Made by a program: the position numbers and the translations under genes. Under the pieces are notes generated by a model, which was given only the letters and a program-made list of their open reading frames with translations, did no database searches and was not told the origin of the DNA. This document shows, in pieces, positions 1-8,847 of a stretch of 64,000 nt of DNA; within the stretch, counting starts at the first letter, position 1, and the number at the start of each line of letters is the position of its first letter. The stretch covers positions 73,829 through 137,828 of the forward strand of contig NZ_JAQOSO010000084.1 of NCBI RefSeq assembly GCF_030068505.1, in the 5' to 3' direction. The DNA comes from Roseofilum capinflatum BLCC-M114. GTDB taxonomy: Bacteria; Cyanobacteriota; Cyanobacteriia; Cyanobacteriales; Desertifilaceae.

Positions 1-210
1 TTCCCCGGATTGGAGTTGGGTTAAAATGTCTTCTTCGTTCTGAGTTTCTCCTAAGAGAAAAGATTCGGCAGCGTCTAGGGAAATTTCCCCGGATTGGAGT
101 TGGGTTAAAATGTCTTCTTCGTTCTGAGTTTCTCCTAAGGGAAAAGATTCGGCAGCGTCTAGGGAGAGTTCCCCGGATTGGAGTTGGGTTAAAATGTCTT
201 CTTCATCCGA
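1..210 (-). repeat. 84-bp in-frame tandem repeat in the ECH2 C-terminus
   Basis: The block beginning TTCCCCGGATTGG starts at 1, 85 and 169, a period of exactly 84 bp (28 codons). The copies are nearly identical; one difference is CTAAGAGAAA versus CTAAGGGAAA. On the minus strand each unit encodes EDILTQLQSGE, then a Ser-Leu-Asp-Ala-Ala-Glu-Ser segment and GETQNE. The array runs off the left edge, so the copy number is a minimum. Confidence 0.9.
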
Positions 211-1008
211 TGTTTTTTCCTGAACCAAGGATGCAGCGCTCGATTGATTTCCTTCCCCAAATCTGATATTAATCAACTCGGCAACTTCCGGTTGATGGAA
301 GGTAATCTCATGCATGGCAACTTCTTGGGCAATGAGTGGGGGGAGTTTGCCGCGAAGTTCTGCGGTGAGATGTTCTTTGAGGGTGATGAGGGATAAACGG
401 GGTTTTTCGGCGATCGCCTGCGCCATTTTTTGTGCATAATTTAATACTTTCTTTCGGGGCAAGACCGGAAACCCAATTCCGCGCTCTGCCAACTGCTTAC
501 CCCGATAATTCTCGGCCGTATACATCAGTTCTGCACCCAAACCCCCGCCCAATTTGTGGGGGACAATCAAGGTACATCCCATGCCTGGGGTAAACCCATA
601 TTTCATAAAATTGGTGGTATAAATACTTTCTTCACTCAACACCACCAAATCGGCATATAATCCCAACACAAAACCGCCGCCAATGCCATGACCTTGCATG
701 GCTGAAATAACGGGCAATTTACAATCGAGAGCAATTCTAAAAAAATCTAAGTCATCAAACTTAATTTCCCGTCGATGAATACGAATGAGTTCTTCCTTTG
801 TACCTCCAGAACAAAAATAGTTATCATAACCAGTTAAAATAACGACCTTGTAGGTTTCATTTTGGGCAATTGCACCAAAACACTCATAGAGTCCGTTAAT
901 CAAGCCGTGGGAAAAGGTATTGCGGTACTCCTGGTCTCTCATGGTGATTTGAACAACACCATTGCCCAATTCGGAGAGTTGAACGACTCCTGAATTTAGG
1001 TTTGCCAT
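1..1008 (-). CDS. ECH2 (PksI-type enoyl-CoA hydratase/decarboxylase), 3' end cut by window
   Basis: Crotonase-fold enzyme of an HMGS cassette. In this family ECH2 decarboxylates the 3-methylglutaconyl group on an ACP, leaving a beta-methyl branch. The frame starts at ATG 1008, beginning MANLNSGVVQLSELGNGVV, and stays open for 336 codons to base 1. The first ~255 residues resemble Bacillus PksI throughout, with ILTGYDNYFCSGGTKEEL, MQGHGIGGGFVLGL and NFMKYGFTPGMG all visible. After about residue 255 comes an unusual acidic extension that includes a 28-residue tandem repeat reaching the window edge. The start overlaps the end of the ECH1 gene by 13 bases, suggesting translational coupling. The identification is firm; the length and the role of the C-terminal extension are unknown. 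Confidence 0.9.
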   Translation of the reverse strand, partial: MANLNSGVVQLSELGNGVVQITMRDQEYRNTFSHGLINGLYECFGAIAQNETYKVVILTGYDNYFCSGGTKEELIRIHRREIKFDDLDFFRIALDCKLPVISAMQGHGIGGGFVLGLYADLVVLSEESIYTTNFMKYGFTPGMGCTLIVPHKLGGGLGAELMYTAENYRGKQLAERGIGFPVLPRKKVLNYAQKMAQAIAEKPRLSLITLKEHLTAELRGKLPPLIAQEVAMHEITFHQPEVAELINIRFGEGNQSSAASLVQEKTSDEEDILTQLQSGELSLDAAESFPLGETQNEEDILTQLQSGEISLDAAESFLLGETQNEEDILTQLQSGE

Positions 1009-1760
1009 GGAAACACCCCCTCTTTAACATAGCGTCTAATGGTTTCTTGAATCTGGCGATCGCTCACTAACCCGGAAATCGTATTTACGGCTAGATCCTT
1101 GGTTTCATCATCCATAATCCACAGCTTTTGAGTATACTGCTTTAACCGTTGAATTCCCTCAGTCGGCAAATATTTCAATCGGCGAAAATATTGGCGTACA
1201 TTCTTTTCAGCATCGGGGCTATATTCATCCACCAAACCCCATTGATGAGCCTCTGAGCTAGAAATTTCCTGGGTCGTTAATGCCAAACGATAGGCTTTAT
1301 GAAATCCGACTCTGCGAATCAGAAAAGGCAACACACAAGCGGGTAATAGACCAAATAATAATTCAGATAACACAAACGTGGCAGTTTCATCGGCAATCAC
1401 CAGATCGCTGGCTGCCACAAAACCCACTCCACCGGCTTGTACTTTTCCCCGTACCAATGAAATTACAACCTTACTATTTTCGGTCATGTAGCGGCAAATA
1501 TTATAGTAGTTTTCGGAACTTTCCTTGGGGTCATCAGTTGGGTTTTCTGCAACCTCTTGGAAATCCATTCCAGTACAAAAAACATCTGGTAAGCCTTCCA
1601 AAACAATAATCTTAATCGACTCTTCTTGTTCCGTGGCTTGCAGAGCAGATAATAATTCTTCAGTCAGTTGGCTATTAATCGTATTTTGAGCTTCGGGACG
1701 GTAAAGCTGAATGCGCTTCACCGCCGGTTGATACTTGATTTTTAGGGTTTGGTAGTTCAT
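996..1760 (-). CDS. ECH1 (PksH-type enoyl-CoA hydratase/dehydratase)
   Basis: Crotonase-family protein resembling Bacillus PksH. In HMGS cassettes ECH1 dehydrates the HMG-ACP intermediate to 3-methylglutaconyl-ACP. Visible signatures are IQLYRPEAQNTIN near the N-terminus, VLEGLPDVFCTGMDF, RGKVQAGGVGFVAASDL (oxyanion-hole region), LSELLFGLLPACVLPFLI and a C-terminal RRYVKEGVFPW. ATG 1760 lies two bases after the HMGS stop; an upstream in-frame start at 1772 would overlap HMGS and add only four residues. Length 254 aa is normal. It sits between HMGS and ECH2, the order of the Bacillus pks cassette. Confidence 0.9.
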   Translation of the reverse strand: MNYQTLKIKYQPAVKRIQLYRPEAQNTINSQLTEELLSALQATEQEESIKIIVLEGLPDVFCTGMDFQEVAENPTDDPKESSENYYNICRYMTENSKVVISLVRGKVQAGGVGFVAASDLVIADETATFVLSELLFGLLPACVLPFLIRRVGFHKAYRLALTTQEISSSEAHQWGLVDEYSPDAEKNVRQYFRRLKYLPTEGIQRLKQYTQKLWIMDDETKDLAVNTISGLVSDRQIQETIRRYVKEGVFPWQT

Positions 1761-1762
1761 GA

Positions 1763-3022
1763 TTACACCCACTCATATTCCCGGTGAAACTCTTTAATTT
1801 GTTTGAGGACTAAGCGACCTGTGCCCTCAAAATTTTGCCAAACTTCTGGGAATAATTGATAATCTAACTGTACATTCCGAGTGCCAAACGCAACTAAACC
1901 ACTATCGCGCAATAACTTTTCATATTGGTCAATATTTAAAGCGTATCGGTCAGATAAATGGGCCGCCATCCCCCGTTTAGATTGCAATTGTTGAGCTTCA
2001 GGGGTTACCACACCACTATAAAACTCGGAACAACATCCGGAACCATAGGAAAATAACCCAATGCGCTTAGGACTATGAAATTCTCCATTGTCAATGGTGC
2101 TGGCTAGGGATAACAAAATGGTGGCAGCAAGGATATTTCCCACCTGTTGACAATAGATTAAGCCCGGCATCACCCGACGTTGAAAATCGGCTTCAATAGC
2201 GGGTGGTTTTGCTCTTTTAAACTTCCGCATCATGCTCCGATGCGCTCCTTTAACCATTCCCCCAAAGGGAGCATGAAAACTGAGATAGCCAAAGCTGTTT
2301 TCATAATCCACATCTTCGACCCGTTCTTGATATTGAAGATAGGCATTTTCACAGCAATCTAAAAAGGAAAGGAGAGATAAATCTGCATCTCCGGCTTCTG
2401 AATCTGGGGTGGGTCTACAGGTGTCCATGACTTCATAACCATAGTAGCCATTACAGCCTATATCGACTTGAAAAACTTTGGGGTTATCGCTCACTAAAAT
2501 AGCAACCGCGCCAGAGCCATTACTCGGTTCTGCATAGGAAGCATCATCACTAAGTCCTTCTCCTCCTTCTTCGATAATAAATCGGGAGAGGTCTGTGGCG
2601 ATCACTAAGGCTTTGGCTCCGGGAGAAGTTTGGGCTAAAATAAAGTTTAAAGCCATCTGAAATCCAGCCGTACTGGAATAACAGGCTTGCTTGAGTTCAA
2701 ACATGCGACAATTGCGATTGAGTCCTAGATAATCGTGGATGTAGGTACTCATGGATTTACCGAAATCAATCCCGGATTCGCTGCAAGTAATGACTAATTC
2801 GATCCGTTTTTTTTCTGAGTCTGTTAACTCATCAATAATGGGTTTGGCGGCATTGACGGCAAAGGAAACTGGGTCTTCATAGGGCATGGCCACACTCTTT
2901 TCTTTCATGAGTAAATTCTCGAACCGAGTGGGGTCTAAATCTCTAGCTTTCGCTAAAATTGCTACATCTAATTGAGCGGCTCCTCCATAGATATTTAGAG
3001 CTTCAATACCAACTGATTTCAT
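1763..3022 (-). CDS. Polyketide HMG-CoA synthase (PksG/CurD-type)
   Basis: HMG-CoA-synthase homologue of secondary metabolism, 419 aa. The family adds an acetate unit from a donor ACP to the beta-keto group of the growing chain. The nucleophile Cys114 lies in ELKQACYSSTAG, and the general-base Glu82 in TCSESGIDFGKS. The conserved His region is LSFHAPFGGMVKGAHRS. The start ATG 3022 is preceded by a TAGGAAAA purine stretch. It is followed two bases later by ECH1. Its donor should be the free ACP at 4675-4914 and its acceptor the tandem ACPs of the PKS at 4924-8820 (inference from the cassette arrangement). Confidence 0.93.
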   Translation of the reverse strand: MKSVGIEALNIYGGAAQLDVAILAKARDLDPTRFENLLMKEKSVAMPYEDPVSFAVNAAKPIIDELTDSEKKRIELVITCSESGIDFGKSMSTYIHDYLGLNRNCRMFELKQACYSSTAGFQMALNFILAQTSPGAKALVIATDLSRFIIEEGGEGLSDDASYAEPSNGSGAVAILVSDNPKVFQVDIGCNGYYGYEVMDTCRPTPDSEAGDADLSLLSFLDCCENAYLQYQERVEDVDYENSFGYLSFHAPFGGMVKGAHRSMMRKFKRAKPPAIEADFQRRVMPGLIYCQQVGNILAATILLSLASTIDNGEFHSPKRIGLFSYGSGCCSEFYSGVVTPEAQQLQSKRGMAAHLSDRYALNIDQYEKLLRDSGLVAFGTRNVQLDYQLFPEVWQNFEGTGRLVLKQIKEFHREYEWV

Positions 3023-3134
3023 GGGTTTTCCTAGGACTTTTGCAATGATTATACTATATCGTTTGTACTTAGTGAAGATGATATTAGTCAGTTAACGATC
3101 GCCCAAATTTCTACTATTGAATATTCATAATCTC

Positions 3135-4490
3135 CTATTTCACCTCCTTGTGGCCAAAAACGATCGCCGCATTCATGCCGCCAAAGGCAAAACTGTTACT
3201 GATGGCGTACTTGATTTCCGCAGGTATAGCAGCCTCGGTTACCCAATTCAAATTGGGGTCAATGGGATGAATCAGATTGTGAGTACCATGACAGCGCTGT
3301 GCTTTCAGTTGTAGCAGAGTGGCGATCGCCTCAACAACCCCTGCACCGGTTAAACAATGGCCGGTTAAGGACTTAGTGGAATTCACTAAAGCATGGGATA
3401 AACCAACACCTTTTAGGGCGGCTGCCTCCGTTCTATCTCCCAGGGGAGAACTGGTTCCATGGGTATTTACATAATCAATTTGTTCGGGTTGCAAATTTGC
3501 CATCGTTAACGCTGCCTGCATCGCTCTTTCTTCTCCCGCTTGGGAGGGGTCAGTGGCGCGATTGCCATCTAGGGCTAATCCCCAGCCTAAGAGGGTTCCA
3601 TGCACCTTACAGCAGTTGTCAAGATCCCCCCAACCCTTACTAAGGGGGGCAGTCGTGAAAGTCCCCCTTTCTAAGGGGGATTTAGGGGGATCGGCGCTCG
3701 CAATCTCCTCTGCTGTAATCTCCCGCAGATTCGCCCGCTCTAGCACCAACACGCCGCAGCCTTCTCCATAAATAAATCCATCATGGTCTTGGTCAAAAGG
3801 GCGACAGGCTAACTCTGGCCGATCGCTAAACTTATCGCTGCCCATGGCTCCCAAATTTCTCAATCCCTGACATTCCCAGGATGACAAATCAAACAGCGCT
3901 CCCACAGCAATACTGACATCGGTTTCCCCCGTGAGAATCTGACGGGCGGCGTGGATAATGGCTAAGGCTCCACTGGCTGAAGCGCAACCGACGGTATAGC
4001 CTTCGCCTCGGATGGGAAAACATTGGGACAAAATGCCCACCATATCCGTATCCCACACCGTTAAGCCATAAGTGGGGCGGATAAATTGAGGTTTAGATTG
4101 ATACTTTTGCCAGAGTTCCTGCTGCGATCGCTGCTGAAAATTGGAGCCACCCACCACCAAGCCGATCCGTTCCGGGTTCACGATTCCAGAACTAATAGCT
4201 GTCTCTAATTTCGCATCCTGCCAAGCCTCAGAGAGCGCCAACGTTGCCACCTGGGAACTCCAACTCGCTGTTCGCAACAGTCCCCGATGCTCCGGGAGCT
4301 TGGACTGGATATCGAGATCCGGCAATTCCGCCCCCAAAAACGGCTCTGCTCCTTCCCTTCCAGGGCGTTTCAGATAGCCAAACGCCGTTTTCTGTTCAAA
4401 CAGAGCTTGAGTAAAATCGGGAATGGTTTGGGCGATCGCCGTTAAAACCCCCATTCCCGTAACATTTATTCGAGTCGGCAACTGCACCAT
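3135..4490 (-). CDS. Decarboxylating ketosynthase of the HMGS cassette (PksF-type, Cys->Ser)
   Basis: KAS-II-like protein, 451 aa, whose expected role is to decarboxylate malonyl-ACP to acetyl-ACP for HMGS. The nucleophile-elbow segment reads TVGCASASGALAI; aligned on the usual TVDTACSSSLVAI, the active-site Cys is Ser171. The two catalytic His regions are kept (VNTHGTSSPLGD and LTGHCLTGAG). Loss of Cys with retention of both His is the hallmark of decarboxylative KS enzymes. Around codons 250-280 there is an extra Pro/Lys-rich stretch encoded by a palindromic repeat (separate entry). Gap to the ACP gene is 184 bp, to HMGS 112 bp. Confidence 0.88.
   Translation of the reverse strand: MVQLPTRINVTGMGVLTAIAQTIPDFTQALFEQKTAFGYLKRPGREGAEPFLGAELPDLDIQSKLPEHRGLLRTASWSSQVATLALSEAWQDAKLETAISSGIVNPERIGLVVGGSNFQQRSQQELWQKYQSKPQFIRPTYGLTVWDTDMVGILSQCFPIRGEGYTVGCASASGALAIIHAARQILTGETDVSIAVGALFDLSSWECQGLRNLGAMGSDKFSDRPELACRPFDQDHDGFIYGEGCGVLVLERANLREITAEEIASADPPKSPLERGTFTTAPLSKGWGDLDNCCKVHGTLLGWGLALDGNRATDPSQAGEERAMQAALTMANLQPEQIDYVNTHGTSSPLGDRTEAAALKGVGLSHALVNSTKSLTGHCLTGAGVVEAIATLLQLKAQRCHGTHNLIHPIDPNLNWVTEAAIPAEIKYAISNSFAFGGMNAAIVFGHKEVK
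3623..3692. repeat. Palindromic repeat inserted in frame inside the decarboxylase KS gene
   Basis: About 70 bp bounded by GATCCCCCC and GGGGGATC. The inside is a second palindrome built from CTTACTAAGGGGGG and CCCCCTTTCTAAGGGGG. Read on the minus strand it yields DPPKSPLERGTF and APLSKGWGDL, the typical translation of a common cyanobacterial intergenic repeat. It stays in frame and extends a surface loop between conserved KS blocks. Confidence 0.8.
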
Positions 4491-4674
4491 TAGATCAATT
4501 AAAAATTAAAAATTAAAAATTAAAAAATTTCAGGTCGGCGACAGCCGAAGAAATTAGATCAAATTTGGTTAAACCCTTGTCATTGCGACCGAAGGGAAGC
4601 AATCGCTAAGATTCGGAGATAATCGAGATTGCTTCATTCCGCTTTGCTCCATTCGCAATGACATTGACAACACC
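4491..4674. repeat. Intergenic region with A/T tandem repeat and a GTCATTGCG...CGCAATGAC palindrome
   Basis: The 184-bp gap between the free ACP and the KS contains a short tandem run of AAAAATT units (about 4499-4527). It also contains an imperfect inverted repeat from 4579 to 4662 with outer arms GTCATTGCG and CGCAATGAC and inner GGGAAGCAATC/GATTGCTTC. This type of dispersed palindrome is common in bacterial intergenic DNA and could fold in the mRNA. Confidence 0.7.
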
Positions 4675-4914
4675 CTACAACTTCGCCACAAACAAATCAG
4701 CCAACTCACCAATATTCTTAGCGCCAGCCAACTCCACACGCGGAATATTCAGATCCAAATCCTCCATCACCATCATCAAAATTTCCGCCCGATTCACCGA
4801 ATCCACCCCTAAACTTTTCAAGCTATCCGTCGGCTCTAGGGGCGCATCTTCCAATTCTGGAGCCACTTCGCGGGTATACTTTCTAATCAAACTTAAAATT
4901 TTATCCTTATCCAT
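4675..4914 (-). CDS. Free-standing acyl carrier protein of the HMGS cassette
   Basis: 79-aa ACP (AcpK-type role inferred from context). The phosphopantetheine Ser is in LKSLGVDSVNRAEI (Ser39 from this start). It lacks the Trp found six residues after Ser in the branching-acceptor ACPs next door, as expected for the acetyl donor. An ATG also exists at 4920, but AGGAG directly abuts it; the same AGGAG lies six bases before ATG 4914, so 4914 is preferred. The AGGAG is at the very end of the preceding PKS gene (stop at 4924), indicating coupled translation. Confidence 0.88.
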   Translation of the reverse strand: MDKDKILSLIRKYTREVAPELEDAPLEPTDSLKSLGVDSVNRAEILMMVMEDLDLNIPRVELAGAKNIGELADLFVAKL

Positions 4915-4923
4915 AATCATCTC

Positions 4924-7900
4924 CTAAAGTTTAGCCTCTTGTTTTAAGGTTTGAATCATTTGATTGGCCACAGCAACTGATAGCTCTTTTCGAGCCACCT
5001 GATTTAAGATTGCTCGCAATTTCTGCCGCGCTTCTTCTGGAGAAGGTTTAGCCGCTACCGGAGCAGTTGCAGTAGCTATCGGCTTGACCTCTACTTGCGG
5101 TTGAGAAGGAGTCGGAGCAGGTTGGCTCGGCATCGGAGAAACCCTTGCTGCACTAGCCGAACCCGATCGCGAAATTTCTCCCCCAATATAAGTTGAAAAA
5201 TCGAGCAAAGTAGGATAATCATACAACTTCGTGGCCTTGATATCCAAATTGTAAGTTTTATTAATCGTGTTAATCCATTCCACACCCACAATGGAATCTA
5301 AACCCAAATCAATAAACTTCTGATCTTCCCCAATTTCATCCAATTCCAGATACAGAGCCTCCGCTAACTGGGCTTTCAGCGTCTGCATAATTTCCCCACT
5401 ATTCACTTGCACCGTAGGCGCGGGAGCCGTTGCTGGAATTGCTGGGGTTTCCGGAGTTGCCGGGGTTGCTGGGGTTTCCGTGGGAGCAACTCCCGTCTTG
5501 CCTAATTCCTGGCCAATATAAGCCGTAAAGTCGCGCAAGTTGGGATAATCATAAAGCTTAGTGGCCTTAATATTTAAGCCGTAGGTTTTATTAATTGTAT
5601 TAATCCATTCCACACCCACAATCGAATCTAAACCCAAATCAATAAAGGTTTGATCCTCTTCAATTTCTTCCGGCTCTAGATAGAGCGCTTCCGCTAATTG
5701 GTGTTTCAGTTTTTCTTTTAATTCAGTCATATCAATAGAAGGTTGGGGAACAGCAGGAACAGCAAGAGTTACCGGTTTAACCGTTTCCTCAGAAGCCGGT
5801 TTCGGCTCTAGATCTTGTGAGCTTATCGGCAGTAGAGATAACTTGATTTTGCGAGAAACCGGCGCTTCTTCGGGAGAATTTCTTTGCCATGAAGCCACCG
5901 TTTCCGGAGCAATTAACCGCAGTTTTCCCTTCTCCGATTTAGCCGCTAGAACCGGTTCGGGTTTGGGTTTGGGTGCAGGTTTGGGTGTGGTTTTCGCTTC
6001 AGCTACCGGTTCAGAAACTACTCTATCTTTAAACTCTTGTAAATCTGTAATCCAATAGCGCCGTCTTGTCCAAGCATAGGTAGGTAAGGTCACTTTCTGA
6101 TAACCATAACCTTGGTCAAAAGTCAACCAATCGACCTTAAATCCTTGTACATACAATTGGGCTAAACTTTGCAGCAACTGCACCCAATCCGGTTTACCGG
6201 GACGCAAACTAGGCAGCCAAGTTTTTTTCGACCCCATTAAACATTCCCGACCCATGCCCAATAAAATCGGTTTGGGGCCAATTTCTAGGAAGATTTCCAC
6301 CTCCTGTTCTGCTAACACTTTCATGCTGGGATAAAACTGCACCGGTTGGCGAATATGATCGACCCAATATTGAGCAGTGGTAATACTAGAGTCCGCTAAT
6401 TGTCCCGTGAGATTAGAAACCATGGGAATGCGCGGGGTTTGATAATTAATGCCTTTTGCCACCGCTTCAAATTCCCCTAACATGGGTTCCATTAGAGCCG
6501 AGTGGAAGGCGTGGGAAACTTGCAGCGCTTTGGTTTTAATTCCTTCCGCTTCTAGTTTAGAACTGATGGATTCTAAGGCTTCTTTTTCTCCCGAAATAAC
6601 CGTACTTTCCGGGCCATTGAGAGCGGCAATACTGACTTTTTCCCCAAACGACTCCACTAAGGGACGGACGTTCTCCTGGGAAGCCATCACCGACACCATG
6701 CCACCTCCAGCCGGGAGTTGCTGCATCAGTCGTCCTCGTGCCGAAATGAGCTTGAGTCCTTCTTCTAAACTCCAGACTCCGGCAAGGGTTGCGGCTACAT
6801 ATTCTCCCACACTGTGACCCATGACCACATCGGGTTCAATGCCCCAAGATTGCCAGAGTTTGGCTAAGGCATATTCGATGGCAAATAATACGGGTTGAGT
6901 GTAGGCGGTTTGATTGATTTCTTCCCCGGTTTCGGTGTCTGGATAGAGAATGGAAAGTAGGGGTTTTTCCAATTCAGAATTTAATAGCTCATTGCATTCT
7001 TGAATTACCTGCTGAAATACGGGAGAGGTTTCATAGAGTTCCCGTCCCATATTGATATATTGGGAACCTTGTCCGGTGAATAAAAAGGCGATTTTTGGGC
7101 CGCGTGTAATGTTGCCTAACTGATTACGATAAACTCCGGGAAGATCGTCTTCACCGGACTGTAATTTGTGCAGTTTTTTCACACAGTCTTCTTCACTTTT
7201 GACCACTAACGCCAAGCGATGATTAAATTCGGTGCGTCCGGTGTTGGCGGTATGGCAAACATCGCCTAATTTAAACTCTCGATTCGCTAAATCTTGGTGA
7301 TAGCGGCTGATGAGCGCGTCTAGGGATTTTTCGCTTCTGGCGGATAGGGTTAAAACTTGAGTGGGGCGCTTAAAGGGTGGTTCTTTCCCTTCGACTTTAC
7401 CTCGACTCCGCTCGGTAACCACGCTCAGGGAACTGAGTTGGGGGGCTTCCGAGAGAATTACATGGGCATTGGTTCCGCTCATGCCAAAGCCACTAATTCC
7501 GGCAATTCTTTCCTGTTCTCCGCGTGCCCAAGGAACTGATTTTGCTAATACTTTGAGGGGCATTTTATTCCACTCAATCCGGGGATTGGGTTGCTTAAAA
7601 TGGAGGTTGGCGGGGATTTCTCCGTGTTGTAGAGAGAGGATAATTTTAATCAGTCCAGCCACGCCAGCAGCCGCTTCTAAGTGGCCCACATTGGTTTTAA
7701 CTGCTCCCAACATCAGGGGGTTGTCTTTGTCGCGATTTTGACAGTAAACTTCATCTAATGCCTTGACCTCTAAGGGGTCACCGAGGGAGGTTCCTGTACC
7801 GTGACATTCCACATAACTGACCTGTGAGGGGTCAAGTTTGGCACTTTTCAGCGCTTGGCGAATCACCTTTTTCTGCGCTTGTTGGTTGGGAACGGTGAGG

Positions 7901-8820
7901 CCGCTACTGGGGCCATCATGGTTGATGGCGGAACCGCGAACTAGGGCTAAAATGCGATCGCCATCCCGAACCGCATCCCTCACTCGTTTTAATACCAACA
8001 TCCCGCAGCCTTCTCCGCGAGCATATCCATCTGCACTCGCGTCAAACGTCTTGCAGCGACTATCGGCAGCTAAAGCCCGTCCCTTACAAAATCCATGGGT
8101 TACGGAGGGATGGAGCATCAGATTCACCCCTCCCGCCAGGGCCAAGTTACATTCCCCTAGGCGTAAACTTTGGGCCGCCAAATGTACCGTAACCAAAGAC
8201 GATGAACAAGTGGTATCGAGGCAGAACGTCGGCCCTTGCAGTCCCAAAACATAGGCAATGCGACCGGCAGTAATATTCATGGCCGTCCCAGTTCCGAGAT
8301 AAAAATCCGGTAACTGATTCACGGAGATATCCGAGCCGACTCTAGCGTAGTCATTAAAACATTGACCCACATAAACCCCGGTCTCCGTATTTTTCAGGCT
8401 TCTGGGGGCAATTCCCGCATGTTCTAAGGCTTCCCAACTCACTTCCAAGAGCAGGCGCTGGGAAGGGTCCATTTTCGCCGCTTCTAATCCGGAAATCCCG
8501 AAAAAGGCGGGTTCAAATTGATCTACCTTTTGCTCTAGGAAATACCCTTGACGGACATACATTTTCCCCGGTACTTCTGGGTCTTCGTCATAGTAGCGGT
8601 CAATATCCCATCGGTCTTTAGGAATCTCACACCGGGCATCTTTGCCAGTTTTGAGCATGTCCCAATAGGCTTCTGGACTCTCTCCCCCTCCCGGAAATCG
8701 GCATCCCATGCCTATAATGGCGATCGCCTCGCTTTTGGATTCTTCAATTTGATTCAGTTTGGCGATCGCCTGGCGAACCGCTACGAGAAGGCGTTGTTCT
8801 TTAGAAAGTTGACTGTCCAT
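4924..8820 (-). CDS. PKS module KS-AT-ACP-ACP (beta-branching site)
   Basis: 1298-aa PKS. An N-terminal helix (~1-28) looks like a docking element. KS at ~30-455 has Cys205 in DTTCSSSL, His340 and His380. AT at ~575-880 has Ser670 in GHSVGEY and AFHS at ~771, the malonyl-CoA signature. No KR, DH or ER follows, so the beta-keto group is left for the HMGS cassette. Two near-identical ACPs follow a Pro/Ala/Glu-rich linker (Ser1066 and Ser1176). Both read [19 protein letters not shown], with Trp six residues after Ser, the motif reported to flag ACPs for beta-branching. The C-terminus ends in a helical tail ([20 protein letters not shown]). The cassette genes follow directly. Confidence is high for the domains and good for the role. 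Confidence 0.95.
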   Translation of the reverse strand: MDSQLSKEQRLLVAVRQAIAKLNQIEESKSEAIAIIGMGCRFPGGGESPEAYWDMLKTGKDARCEIPKDRWDIDRYYDEDPEVPGKMYVRQGYFLEQKVDQFEPAFFGISGLEAAKMDPSQRLLLEVSWEALEHAGIAPRSLKNTETGVYVGQCFNDYARVGSDISVNQLPDFYLGTGTAMNITAGRIAYVLGLQGPTFCLDTTCSSSLVTVHLAAQSLRLGECNLALAGGVNLMLHPSVTHGFCKGRALAADSRCKTFDASADGYARGEGCGMLVLKRVRDAVRDGDRILALVRGSAINHDGPSSGLTVPNQQAQKKVIRQALKSAKLDPSQVSYVECHGTGTSLGDPLEVKALDEVYCQNRDKDNPLMLGAVKTNVGHLEAAAGVAGLIKIILSLQHGEIPANLHFKQPNPRIEWNKMPLKVLAKSVPWARGEQERIAGISGFGMSGTNAHVILSEAPQLSSLSVVTERSRGKVEGKEPPFKRPTQVLTLSARSEKSLDALISRYHQDLANREFKLGDVCHTANTGRTEFNHRLALVVKSEEDCVKKLHKLQSGEDDLPGVYRNQLGNITRGPKIAFLFTGQGSQYINMGRELYETSPVFQQVIQECNELLNSELEKPLLSILYPDTETGEEINQTAYTQPVLFAIEYALAKLWQSWGIEPDVVMGHSVGEYVAATLAGVWSLEEGLKLISARGRLMQQLPAGGGMVSVMASQENVRPLVESFGEKVSIAALNGPESTVISGEKEALESISSKLEAEGIKTKALQVSHAFHSALMEPMLGEFEAVAKGINYQTPRIPMVSNLTGQLADSSITTAQYWVDHIRQPVQFYPSMKVLAEQEVEIFLEIGPKPILLGMGRECLMGSKKTWLPSLRPGKPDWVQLLQSLAQLYVQGFKVDWLTFDQGYGYQKVTLPTYAWTRRRYWITDLQEFKDRVVSEPVAEAKTTPKPAPKPKPEPVLAAKSEKGKLRLIAPETVASWQRNSPEEAPVSRKIKLSLLPISSQDLEPKPASEETVKPVTLAVPAVPQPSIDMTELKEKLKHQLAEALYLEPEEIEEDQTFIDLGLDSIVGVEWINTINKTYGLNIKATKLYDYPNLRDFTAYIGQELGKTGVAPTETPATPATPETPAIPATAPAPTVQVNSGEIMQTLKAQLAEALYLELDEIGEDQKFIDLGLDSIVGVEWINTINKTYNLDIKATKLYDYPTLLDFSTYIGGEISRSGSASAARVSPMPSQPAPTPSQPQVEVKPIATATAPVAAKPSPEEARQKLRAILNQVARKELSVAVANQMIQTLKQEAKL

Positions 8821-8847
8821 AAATTTTTAATTTTTAATTTTTAATTT
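8821..8847. repeat. TTTTTAA tandem run between two PKS genes
   Basis: The 27-bp gap between the KS-AT-DH-KR-ACP and KS-AT-ACP-ACP genes is filled by repeated AATTTTT units, the same motif seen at ~4499-4527. It leaves no recognisable Shine-Dalgarno sequence for the PKS starting at 8820. Confidence 0.7.

Noticed and set aside
1-210. Tandem repeat as a CRISPR array
   Set aside because: The units are 84 bp, directly adjacent with no variable spacers, and stay in frame inside the ECH2 gene.
1280-1609. 109-aa plus-strand frame opposite ECH1
   Set aside because: Antisense to conserved crotonase motifs; no recognisable protein features.
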